Shown in pieces: positions 57,401-64,000 of a DNA stretch of 64,000 nucleotides. The notes under the pieces are model-generated. The model did no database searches. It was not told the DNA's origin and saw nothing but the letters and a program-made list of their open reading frames with translations. This DNA comes from DASXAI01 sp963728985 (lineage in GTDB: Bacteria > Actinomycetota > Acidimicrobiia > Acidimicrobiales > Ilumatobacteraceae): assembly GCA_963728985.1 (NCBI GenBank), contig CAVSME010000005.1, positions 310,001 through 374,000 on the forward strand, given 5' to 3'. The position numbers and the translations under genes were made by a program. How positions within the stretch are numbered: position 1 is the stretch's first letter; every line of letters begins with the position of its first letter.

Positions 57401-57986
57401 GCCGAGCATCACAACGATCGGTTCGAGCTACATCGTCATGCGCGTGCCGACGCCGGCGCCCGGGGAGTGGCAGGTGCGGGTCAGTGCCGGCGATGCCAAG
57501 GGTCCCTCGGGGTACACCTGGGGCGCTCACGCGGAGACCCCGATCGGTCTCCGGTTGACGGCTCCCGCGAAGACGATCGGCCAGCAACAGTTCGATGTGA
57601 TCGTGCAGCTCGACGATCCCAGCCGACTGGCGCAGAAGGTCCGCTTCGTCGGCCGGGCGTCGACTCCGACCATCTCGCTCGATGACATCGTGGCCAAGAA
57701 CCGCGAGGCCTTGCAGCGCATCAAGGTGCGCCTGAAGCCGGACACGCCGAAGATCGACCCCAACTTCGCCAAGCTGCCCATCCTCGACCTGCAGCTCATG
57801 ACCAAGGGGGAGCCGTCGCTCTTCCAGTCGCAGGTGCAGAAGCTCCACTTCGCCGGGCGGGCGAGCAAGAAGGCGACGTTCGAGTCCCTCGTCGCCGGGA
57901 CGAGCGGCGTCGACGTGCAGGTGTCCGGCACCACCACCGGAGGCTTCCCGTTCACGCGGGTCGCGCGGTGCGACGTGCACAGCTGA
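54410..57986 (+). pseudogene. subtilase-VWA fusion protein with one frameshift
   Basis: ATG 54410 has CAGGAGA 8 nt upstream. S8 catalytic residues are D186 (V-A-D-S-G), H225 (N-N-H-G-T-H-V-S) and S504 (S-G-T-S-M-A-T-P). A C-terminal jelly-roll follows, then a von Willebrand A domain whose MIDAS is D709-H-S-G-S. The frame breaks at 57074 (CAGAATC): dropping one A continues as H-Q-I-Y-V-H-L-Q-A-L-T-G for 300 more residues to the stop at 57986. Without repair the protein ends after about 906 residues, past the VWA domain. No signal peptide, unlike most subtilases. Confidence 0.75.
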
Positions 57987-58026
57987 CCTGGTCACCGCCG
58001 GGCCCGGGCTGGGCCAGAATCACGCC

Positions 58027-58866
58027 GTGTCCGTCGAGGAGCCGTACGGCGAGTTGCTGCAGTCCAGCGTCCGGGTGCTGACGTGGAACGTGTGGGGTCG
58101 GTTCGGTCCGTGGGAGGCGCGGGAGCGGCGGATCGTGGCCGACCTCATCGGCGCCGCCCCTGACGTCGTCGTCCTGCAGGAGTCGTGGCGCACCGACGAC
58201 GGCTCGTCGCAGGCCGAGCGGCTGGCCGGCGAGCTCGGCTTCGGGCACTGGTTCGCCGGCACCGGGTCGCTGGCGTTCGACGGCTGGTCGCCGGTCGCGG
58301 CGATCGTGTCGAGGTGGCCGATCGCCGATCCGGTGCAGACACCGCTGGTCGGTCCCGAACCGCTGCGGGGATGGCCGGGGGAGGTGCTGGCGGGGGTGAT
58401 CGACGGGCCGCGAGGCCCGATCCCACTGATGAACGTGGCGCTCGATTGGCCACCCCAGAGCAGCGCCCTGCGCCAATCGTCGGTACGCCGGTTGGCCGAG
58501 TTGGCCAAGGAGTGGGGCGCGCACAAGCGCTTCCCCGTCGTCGTCGCCGGCGACTTCAACGCCGCACCCGACTCGGCGGAACTGCGCATGCTGACGGGCT
58601 CCGACGAGACGGCCATCCCCGGGTTCGTGCTGTTCGACGCGTGGGACAAGGCCGGGGAGGGCCCCGGCGTCACGTGGGATCGACGCAATCGCTGGGCGGC
58701 GCCCACGCTGTTGCCGTCGCGACGCATCGACTACATCCTCACCGGCTGGCCGGGCCAGGAGGGCGGGGCCGGTGACGTGGTGGCGGCCGAGATCGTCGGG
58801 TGCCTGCCCGATGATGGTCATCCGCCGTCCGATCACTACGGCGTGCTGGCGACCTTGCGCTACTGA
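58027..58866 (+). CDS. endonuclease/exonuclease/phosphatase-family hydrolase
   Basis: 279 residues from GTG 58027. The EEP core motifs are intact: L-T-W-N-V-W-G (metal-binding N), V-L-Q-E-S-W (metal-binding E), V-A-G-D-F-N-A-A-P (catalytic D, N) and the terminal P-S-D-H-Y-G-V. Substrates in this superfamily range from nucleic acids to sphingomyelin and inositol phosphates, so the exact role is open. No signal peptide. Its end overlaps the convergent VOC gene by 7 nt. Confidence 0.85.
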   Translation: MSVEEPYGELLQSSVRVLTWNVWGRFGPWEARERRIVADLIGAAPDVVVLQESWRTDDGSSQAERLAGELGFGHWFAGTGSLAFDGWSPVAAIVSRWPIADPVQTPLVGPEPLRGWPGEVLAGVIDGPRGPIPLMNVALDWPPQSSALRQSSVRRLAELAKEWGAHKRFPVVVAGDFNAAPDSAELRMLTGSDETAIPGFVLFDAWDKAGEGPGVTWDRRNRWAAPTLLPSRRIDYILTGWPGQEGGAGDVVAAEIVGCLPDDGHPPSDHYGVLATLRY

Positions 58867-59252
58867 CCCAGGAGGTCCCAGAGGTTGCCGGCGATGTCGC
58901 GGAAGACGGCGACGCGTCCATACGGTTCGGTTCGCGGTGGGGTCGTGAATTCGACCCCGGCGGCGGCCAGGCGGGCATGGGTCGCGTCGAAGTCCTCGAC
59001 GTGGAGGAAGAACCCCACGCGGCCGGCGACCTGGTTGCCGATCGCGTCGCGCTGGTGCGCTCCATCGGCGCGCGCGAGGAGGATGCCCGTCGCCGCGCCC
59101 GGGGGCCGGACGACGACCCACCGCTTGGGCCGACCGTCGTTCGTCGTTGCCGGTGCGTCCTCGACCAGCTCGAAGCCCATGACGCCGACGAAGAAGTCGA
59201 TCGCCGCGTCGTAGTCGTCGACGATGATGGTGACGAGGTCGATGCGGATCAA
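58860..59252 (-). CDS. single-domain VOC/glyoxalase-like protein
   Basis: 130 residues from TTG 59252 (L-I-R-I-D-L-V-T-I-I-V-D-D-Y). A longer in-frame extension to 59372 exists but looks unconserved. One VOC module: D-A-A-I-D-F-F-V-G-V-M-G-F-E-L-V-E-D, then the second half G-R-V-G-F-F-L-H-V-E-D-F and the C-terminal F-R-D-I-A-G-N-L-W-D-L-L. Likely a homodimeric metal-dependent lyase, dioxygenase or resistance protein; not assignable further. Confidence 0.78.
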   Translation of the reverse strand: MIRIDLVTIIVDDYDAAIDFFVGVMGFELVEDAPATTNDGRPKRWVVVRPPGAATGILLARADGAHQRDAIGNQVAGRVGFFLHVEDFDATHARLAAAGVEFTTPPRTEPYGRVAVFRDIAGNLWDLLGQ

Positions 59253-59594
59253 GTGAGCGTAGGTGGCTGGGCTTCGGCGTCGGGCGAGCGCCGGCAGCAG
59301 ACCGATCCGGGCGGAGCATCGACAGACTTCGCGGATCGTTCCCTGCCGCCGCACGCACGGATCACGCCGCACGTGCTACGACTGCGCCATGACCGGCCCG
59401 ATGGTCGTGGCTGCGCCGATGCCTCGGCTTCGTGTCGATCTCGCTGCGCACGGAGGGCGAGCGGATGGGCTTTGCGTGCGGATCGCACCTCCGGTGCGAG
59501 ATGCGTCGGAAACCGACGCTTTCGGCACCCAAGCACGGGTCGGCACCGAACGTATCGAGGCACGGGCGGGCCTCATGGGCCGCAAGGTCTGAGC
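59253..59594. repeat. 342-nt non-coding region with diverged family B-like sequence
   Basis: No gene seen. The 59455-59570 part shares TCGCTGCGC, then CGGAGGGCG and GCGGA, with the region before 37300, and contains TCGGCACCCAA and TCGGCACCGAA, variants of the family B arms. A perfect 7-bp hairpin TCGCACC/GGTGCGA spans 59483-59499. It could hold the promoter of the flavin monooxygenase, but none was identified. Confidence 0.5.
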
Positions 59595-60839
59595 GTGCGC
59601 GTCCTCATCGCCGGTGGTGGCATCGGGGGCCTGTCGCTCGCGCTGTCGCTGCACGCCGCCGGCATCGACGAGATCGAGCTGTTCGAGGCGGCCCCGGTCG
59701 TCGCCGAGCTGGGTGTCGGCATCAACGTCTTGCCCCACGCCGTGCGGGAGCTGACAGAGCTGGGCCTCGGCGACGAGCTGGCGGCGGCCGGGCTCGCCAC
59801 CGGGGAGCTGGCGCTGTTCAACAAGCACGGCCAGCGCATCTGGAGCGAGCCTCGCGGCCTGGACGCCGGCTACCGCTGGCCGCAGTACTCGATCCATCGA
59901 GGACGGCTGCTCGGCATCCTCCACCGGGCGGTGCTGGATCGGCTCGGTTCGCAGCGGCTGCACACGGGCAGCCGGGTGACGAGCGCGTCGGAGCGGGGAT
60001 CGGTGCGGATCATCGGCGATGTCACCGGTGACCTCGCCGGCGATGTCGTGGTCGGTGCCGACGGGGTGCACTCCGCCATCCGGTCCCAGCTCTACCCGCA
60101 CGAGGGCCCCGCGTTGTGGAACGGTCAGACGCTGTGGCGGGCGGTGGCGCAGGCGCCGCCGTTCCTGACCGGACGGTCGATGGTGGTCGCCGGCCACTGG
60201 GGCCACCGCGCCGTCGTGTACCCGCTGGCAGCGCCGGCCGGTGGCAGCACCCTCACCAACGTCGTGCTCGAAGCGCAGACCGCCGCGGGCAAGCCGATGC
60301 CGCGCCAGGACTGGATCCACGCCGTCGATCGTGACGAGGTGCGGGCCCGCTTCGGCACGATGCGGTTCGACTGGCTCGACGTCGCCTCGCTGATCGACGA
60401 GGCCGAGGTGTGGTGGCAGTACCCGATGGTGGACCGCAACCCGCTGCCGCGGTGGACGTTCGGGCGCATCACGTTGCTCGGCGACGCCGCCCACCCGATG
60501 TACCCCGTCGGGTCGAACGGCGCGTCCCAGGCGATCATCGACGCGCGGACGTTGGCGCGTGCGCTCGCGGTCGAGCCGACGATCGACGCCGCGCTGGCGG
60601 CGTACGAATCGGTGCGCCGGCCCGCCACCGAGGGCATCGTCATGACGAACCGCACCGTCGGCGCGGAGCAGTGCATGGAGCTGGCCGAGGCCCGAGCTCC
60701 CGACGGGTTCGCTCGGATCGAGGATGTGTTCGCGCCGGGTGAGCTGGAGGCGCTGGCTCTCCACTACAAGCAAGTAGCCGGCTTCGATCCCGCCACGCTG
60801 AACGAGCGGGCGTCGCTCAGCGTGGAGCGGTCGCGCTAG
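59595..60839 (+). CDS. FAD-dependent aromatic monooxygenase (PhzS/salicylate hydroxylase-like)
   Basis: 414 residues from GTG 59595. The FAD-binding G-G-G-I-G-G-L is at 7-13, the D-G motif in V-V-G-A-D-G-V-H-S-A-I-R, and the second FAD motif in L-L-G-D-A-A-H-P-M-Y-P-V-G-S-N-G-A-S-Q. This is the class A flavoprotein hydroxylase fold; the wording of the third motif is closest to PhzS-like enzymes. It hydroxylates an aromatic or related substrate with NAD(P)H and oxygen. No catabolic partner genes are adjacent. Confidence 0.83.
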   Translation: MRVLIAGGGIGGLSLALSLHAAGIDEIELFEAAPVVAELGVGINVLPHAVRELTELGLGDELAAAGLATGELALFNKHGQRIWSEPRGLDAGYRWPQYSIHRGRLLGILHRAVLDRLGSQRLHTGSRVTSASERGSVRIIGDVTGDLAGDVVVGADGVHSAIRSQLYPHEGPALWNGQTLWRAVAQAPPFLTGRSMVVAGHWGHRAVVYPLAAPAGGSTLTNVVLEAQTAAGKPMPRQDWIHAVDRDEVRARFGTMRFDWLDVASLIDEAEVWWQYPMVDRNPLPRWTFGRITLLGDAAHPMYPVGSNGASQAIIDARTLARALAVEPTIDAALAAYESVRRPATEGIVMTNRTVGAEQCMELAEARAPDGFARIEDVFAPGELEALALHYKQVAGFDPATLNERASLSVERSR

Positions 60840-60914
60840 CTGGCGTCGAGGACCGATGCGCTTTGTGGCGAGGATGTCGCTCTATGCATAAGGGAAATTT
60901 CTCGAAGAAATCGG

Positions 60915-60943
60915 TTGCTGATAGAGGCGAACGTACGTACCCT
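60915..60943 (+). promoter_or_regulatory. promoter of the DUF222/HNH gene with SOS-like box
   Basis: TTGCTG (60915-60920), 17 nt, TACCCT (60938-60943), then 6 nt to ATG 60950: a good leaderless promoter. CGAACGTACGTACC (60928-60941) between and over the -10 resembles the actinobacterial LexA box CGAAC-N4-GTTCG in its left half. A small hairpin ATTTCT/AGAAAT is at 60897-60911 in unusually AT-rich sequence. Confidence 0.5.
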
Positions 60944-60949
60944 TGACGT

Positions 60950-62110
60950 ATGGATGCAGCCATCGAGACCCTTGGCATGGCCGTGCGGGCCTTGCCGGGT
61001 CGAGCTTCCAATGAGGATGTTCTGGCTGCTTTTGCCATCTATGACGAGCTCACCGCCTGGCTGAGCAACGCTATCGGCGGCGTCGATCTTGCCGCTGACG
61101 GTGCCATGACCACGGCGTGCTGGCTCCGGACCCGGGCCCGGCGGTCGCATCGCGACGCCACCATCTGGGCGAAGCGAGCGGCCCGTCTCGCCCGGTGTCC
61201 GGTGGTGGAGGCGGCGTGGCGGGATGGGCGTCTGGCGACCGGTCAGGTCGACGCCGTGACCGGCAACGTGAACGATCGCACGGTGCCGTTGTTCGCAGAG
61301 CAAGAGGCGGACCTGGTACCCGCACTGACGGCGTTGTCGGTGCGAGATACCGAGACGGCGATGCGCCAGTGGGCGACCTACGCGGCCGCTGTGGTCGACG
61401 GGCCCGAACCCGTTTCCGCCCACCGCAACGTCTACCTGGATCGTGGAGTGGATGGCTGGGGTGAGCTCTCCGGTCGGCTGGACCCGGCGGGGTTTGCTGT
61501 TGTGACTGCGGCGTTGGATGCGGCCACGGTGCCTGATGCTGACGGTGAGCCGGCTCGGACGCGTAGCGAGCGGCGGGCCGACGCGCTGGTGACGGTTGCC
61601 CGTCACTTCCTGGACCATGCCGACACCGCGGCCACGTCGCGGGGGAGTCGCCCTGATGTCACTGTGGTGGTGACGCTCGACGAGCTCGAGCAGCGGGCCG
61701 GGCGCAGCGTCGACGGTGAGCCGCTCGATGCGGTGACGGTCGGGGCGTTGTTGTGCGATGCGGGGGTGCATCGGATCGTTACCGACGGGTCCTCGGTGGT
61801 GCTCGACGCCGGGCGGACCACACGTACGGTCGGCCATCACCTGTTCAGCGCGTTGGCGGTGCGCGACGGCGGCTGCCGGTTCCCCGGCTGTGATCTGCCG
61901 GTGTCACGGTGCGAGGCCCATCACGTCGTTCCGTGGCAGCACGGAGGCTCGACGGACCAGGCGAATCTCCTCTTGTTGTGCTGGCGCCACCATCACGACT
62001 TCGCCCATCACCCCAAGTGGCACCTGAAGCTCCTCCCCGACGCCACTGTCGAGGTCACCACCCCGGACGGTCGCACGCTCACCAGCCGCCCCCCGCCACC
62101 CGACCGCTGA
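60950..62110 (+). CDS. DUF222 / 13E12-type protein with HNH endonuclease domain
   Basis: 386 residues. The N-terminal about 250 residues are the alanine-rich helical DUF222 domain. The C terminus is an HNH nuclease with zinc-type cysteines (G-C-R-F-P-G-C), C-E-A-H-H-V-V-P-W and N-L-L-L-L-C-W-R-H-H-H. Proteins of this kind occur in many copies in actinobacterial genomes; some mycobacterial members are LexA-regulated. The biological role is unclear, and DNA processing or a selfish-element origin are both possible. The leader is AT-rich compared with its surroundings. Confidence 0.85.
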   Translation: MDAAIETLGMAVRALPGRASNEDVLAAFAIYDELTAWLSNAIGGVDLAADGAMTTACWLRTRARRSHRDATIWAKRAARLARCPVVEAAWRDGRLATGQVDAVTGNVNDRTVPLFAEQEADLVPALTALSVRDTETAMRQWATYAAAVVDGPEPVSAHRNVYLDRGVDGWGELSGRLDPAGFAVVTAALDAATVPDADGEPARTRSERRADALVTVARHFLDHADTAATSRGSRPDVTVVVTLDELEQRAGRSVDGEPLDAVTVGALLCDAGVHRIVTDGSSVVLDAGRTTRTVGHHLFSALAVRDGGCRFPGCDLPVSRCEAHHVVPWQHGGSTDQANLLLLCWRHHHDFAHHPKWHLKLLPDATVEVTTPDGRTLTSRPPPPDR

Positions 62111-62176
62111 CGCTGTCAACGAGTCAAAACCGAGGCGTCGCTCGTCCGCGGTATCGCGGAGAGGAGCCGAACGTGA

Positions 62177-63511
62177 GTGTCTCGGATCCTCGTGATGAGC
62201 TCCCTGGCGGATTGTGTCATAGTCCGTGAACCGGCACAGGCTGTGGGGAACCCCAGGGCCTCTCATGGCCGTCGGTGCTTGGAGTCAGGTTCATGGGTAT
62301 TCGATCCTGAGGAGGCATCGGTGTACGTCCGGCGCTGGGGCTGCACTGGCGTGAAGCTGTACACCGTCGAATGGCGGGAGGGCTCACGGGGGTGGACACT
62401 CAAGGATCCCGAGGCATTCCGGTTCCTGGAGCGGTGCCAGGAGCTCGGCGTGAAGAACATCCACGTCCACAAGGGCCCGACGATCTGGCCGCTCGACAAA
62501 GACGGTCTTGGCGTCGAGGACGTCGATGTCGCCGCGACCACGTTCAGCGACCTGAACTTCGTCGTCGAGCACGTCGGGCTTCCCCGAATCGAGGACTTCT
62601 GCTTCATCGCCGTCCAAGAGCCAAACGTCTACGCCGGCCTCTCCGTCGTCATCGGCGGCCTCATGCACGCCCGGCCCACGTTGTTCGCCAAGGTGATGGG
62701 CGAGCTGTTGTTCCTCCTGGGAGAGGACCGACTGATCTTCGGCAGCGACTACGCCATCTGGGAGCCGCGCTGGCAGATCGAGGGATTTGTCGACTGGGAC
62801 TATCCGAGCGATGAGTTCTCCGACTACCCGCGCGTCAATGCCGTGACGAAGAAGAAGATCCTCGGGTTGAACGCCGCCCGGCTCTACGACCTCGACTGCG
62901 ATGTGGGACCGCATGGGGCCGTGACGGTCCGGCTCCGAATGCCCACCTATTTCTGCCCGCCGAACTTCGTGTTCATGATGGTGGCAGACGCCCGCGACGC
63001 GATCGGCGGCCTCCCCGGTGTCACGAGCGTCGACGTGGGCGTGGAGGACCACTTCGCCGCGGAGGACATCAACGGCGGCGTCGCCGCCCGAAGGACCTTC
63101 GTCGCCACCTTCGGTGACCTGGCGGAGTCCGAGCTCGATGGGCTCCGCGTTGACTTCCTGCGCAAGGCGGTGCTTGCGGCCACGGATCGAGTCTGCCAAC
63201 CGCTCCTCGCGATGGGTTACGCGACGGCGCAGTTGGCGCGATTGACTCTGGCGGACCCACCCGCCGACGCCAACCTCCAACGCCTTCGCGACCGACGGGG
63301 CCAGCTGGGTCTGCCCGTCGACGATCGGGCACCCCTGCTGATCGATCCCGCCACCGGCGCGCGTGTAGCCGACGACGACGTGGCGATGCACCTGCGCCGA
63401 GCGAGCCTCACCCGCATGAGCATGGAGACCAACGGCGAGATGTGCCGCAGCCTCCTCGACCGGCGCTACGGCGAGACACGCGTCGACATCAGGCCCCTCA
63501 GGGCCGGCTAG
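62177..63511 (+). pseudogene. 5'-truncated amidohydrolase fused to a DUF59-type metal-sulfur assembly domain
   Basis: From about residue 48 (V-Y-V-R-R-W-G, then G-V-K-L-Y-T-V-E-W-R) the frame matches the C-terminal two thirds of amidohydrolases found in propane-monooxygenase clusters, with N-I-H-V-H-K-G-P-T, V-E-H-V-G-L-P-R and G-S-D-Y-A-I-W-E-P-R-W. The N-terminal about 130 residues with the H-x-H metal motif are missing. At about residue 250 it passes directly into a DUF59/MIP18-like domain (V-F-M-M-V-A-D-A-R, then E-D-H-F) also encoded in those clusters. GTG 62321 with GAGGAGG upstream may be the working start. Probably a relic or a repurposed fusion. Confidence 0.6.
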
Positions 63512-64000
63512 TCCTCGGGCACGGCGCGGAAGGCGATGAGACCGCCGCCGTCGAGGACGAGGGTCTGGCCGGTCATCCAGGTGGCGCCGGCGGTGAGGTA
63601 GAGCGCGGCCTCGCCGACGTCCTCGGGCTCACCCAGGCGCTGGAGCGGGTACGTCTTGGCCGTGCGTTCGCCGCGATCACCCTCCCAGAGGATGCGGGCG
63701 AAGTCGGTGCGGATCACCGCCGGGGCGAGGGCGTTCACCCGCACGTTGGGGGCCAGCTCGGCGGCCAGCTGCTTGGTCATGTGGATGAGGCCGGCCTTGA
63801 GGACCGCGTAGAGACCGAGGTCAGGCGACGTCGAGAACCCGCCGACGGAGGCGATGTTCACGATGCTGCACCCCGGGTGGTCCTTCATCCACGCCTGCCA
63901 CGCGATCTGCGACCACGCCAGCGGGCCCCGCAGGTTCACCTCGACGGTCTTGTCCCACGCCGACAGCGGTGCCTCGATGAGGGGTCCGGCGTAGGGGTTC
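63508..64000 (-). CDS. short-chain dehydrogenase/reductase (5' end beyond window)
   Basis: The frame is open to the end of the window, so the N-terminal cofactor motif is not seen. The visible part begins N-P-Y-A-G-P-L-I-E-A and includes V-N-L-R-G-P-L, the catalytic serine in N-I-A-S-V-G-G, and Y-A-V-L-K-A-G with the Y-x3-K pair. The C-terminal G-A-T-W-M-T-G-Q-T-L-V-L-D-G-G-G is classical SDR. It reduces or oxidises a ketone/alcohol with NAD(P). The stop overlaps the convergent gene's stop by 4 nt (CTAG). Confidence 0.88.
   Translation of the reverse strand, partial: NPYAGPLIEAPLSAWDKTVEVNLRGPLAWSQIAWQAWMKDHPGCSIVNIASVGGFSTSPDLGLYAVLKAGLIHMTKQLAAELAPNVRVNALAPAVIRTDFARILWEGDRGERTAKTYPLQRLGEPEDVGEAALYLTAGATWMTGQTLVLDGGGLIAFRAVPED

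Noticed and set aside
59376..60773. Minus-strand open frame opposite the flavin monooxygenase
   Set aside because: Antisense shadow; the plus-strand frame has all flavoprotein motifs.

Overview
The window is a gene-dense, high-GC chromosomal segment with many GTG and TTG starts, short or overlapping gene junctions, and gene families typical of Actinomycetota: a CarD regulator, a mycothiol-type DsbA-fold protein, a fused E1 alpha/beta dehydrogenase, a DUF222/HNH protein, a LytR_C-type membrane protein and a class II DAHP synthase. Homospermidine synthase and large secreted proteins built from D-T-R repeats point to the class Acidimicrobiia (Ilumatobacter-like or a related uncultured lineage). 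That taxonomic placement is inference; there is no rRNA in the window.

Layout. 1-8.7 kb: end of a 2H phosphoesterase, tRNA-Arg(UCU), a cupin, a CoA-transferase divergent from a ketoacyl synthase, an FHA protein plus a small partner that share a sequence motif, a phospholipase-C-like enzyme, a shrunken aldo/keto reductase, a DsbA-fold protein and a crotonase. 8.7-18 kb: purU and a lipid kinase, homospermidine synthase, then a complete five-gene peptide/nickel-type ABC importer whose binding protein looks circularly permuted. 18-24.4 kb: CarD, the E2 and fused E1 of a branched-chain 2-oxoacid dehydrogenase (no E3 here), and sulfite reductase with its siroheme-synthesis partner. 24.6-33 kb: cell-surface and signalling genes (a sortase fused to D-T-R repeats, a TMEM175-like channel, a secreted lectin-like protein with the same repeats, a PAS-GGDEF-EAL protein). 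33-47 kb: nitroreductase, glycosyltransferase, frameshifted MMPL transporter, two serine hydrolases, an SGNH hydrolase, a MarR/MFS pair, a large secreted subtilase and DAHP synthase. 47-52 kb: a frameshifted sigma-70 gene divergent from an NAD salvage/biosynthesis run (pncA, pncB, nadD) followed by a LytR_C protein and rsfS. 52-64 kb: a VOC protein next to a sigma-factor remnant, tRNA-Ala(GGC), YceI, a subtilase-VWA fusion (frameshifted), an EEP phosphodiesterase, a flavin monooxygenase, a DUF222/HNH protein, a truncated amidohydrolase-DUF59 fusion and the end of an SDR gene.

Two families of palindromic intergenic repeats occur: a 56-bp element (two copies) and a longer family around a 13-bp inverted repeat (two clear copies, one diverged). 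Several genes without a Shine-Dalgarno have a TANNNT hexamer 5-8 nt before the start codon, suggesting common leaderless transcription. Three genes carry what look like single-base insertions; because all have the same sign, consensus errors must be considered before calling them pseudogenes. The strongest candidate for something undescribed is the permuted ABC binding protein. Next are the FHA/small-protein pair with the shared asparagine/glutamine-rich motif and the truncated amidohydrolase-DUF59 fusion.
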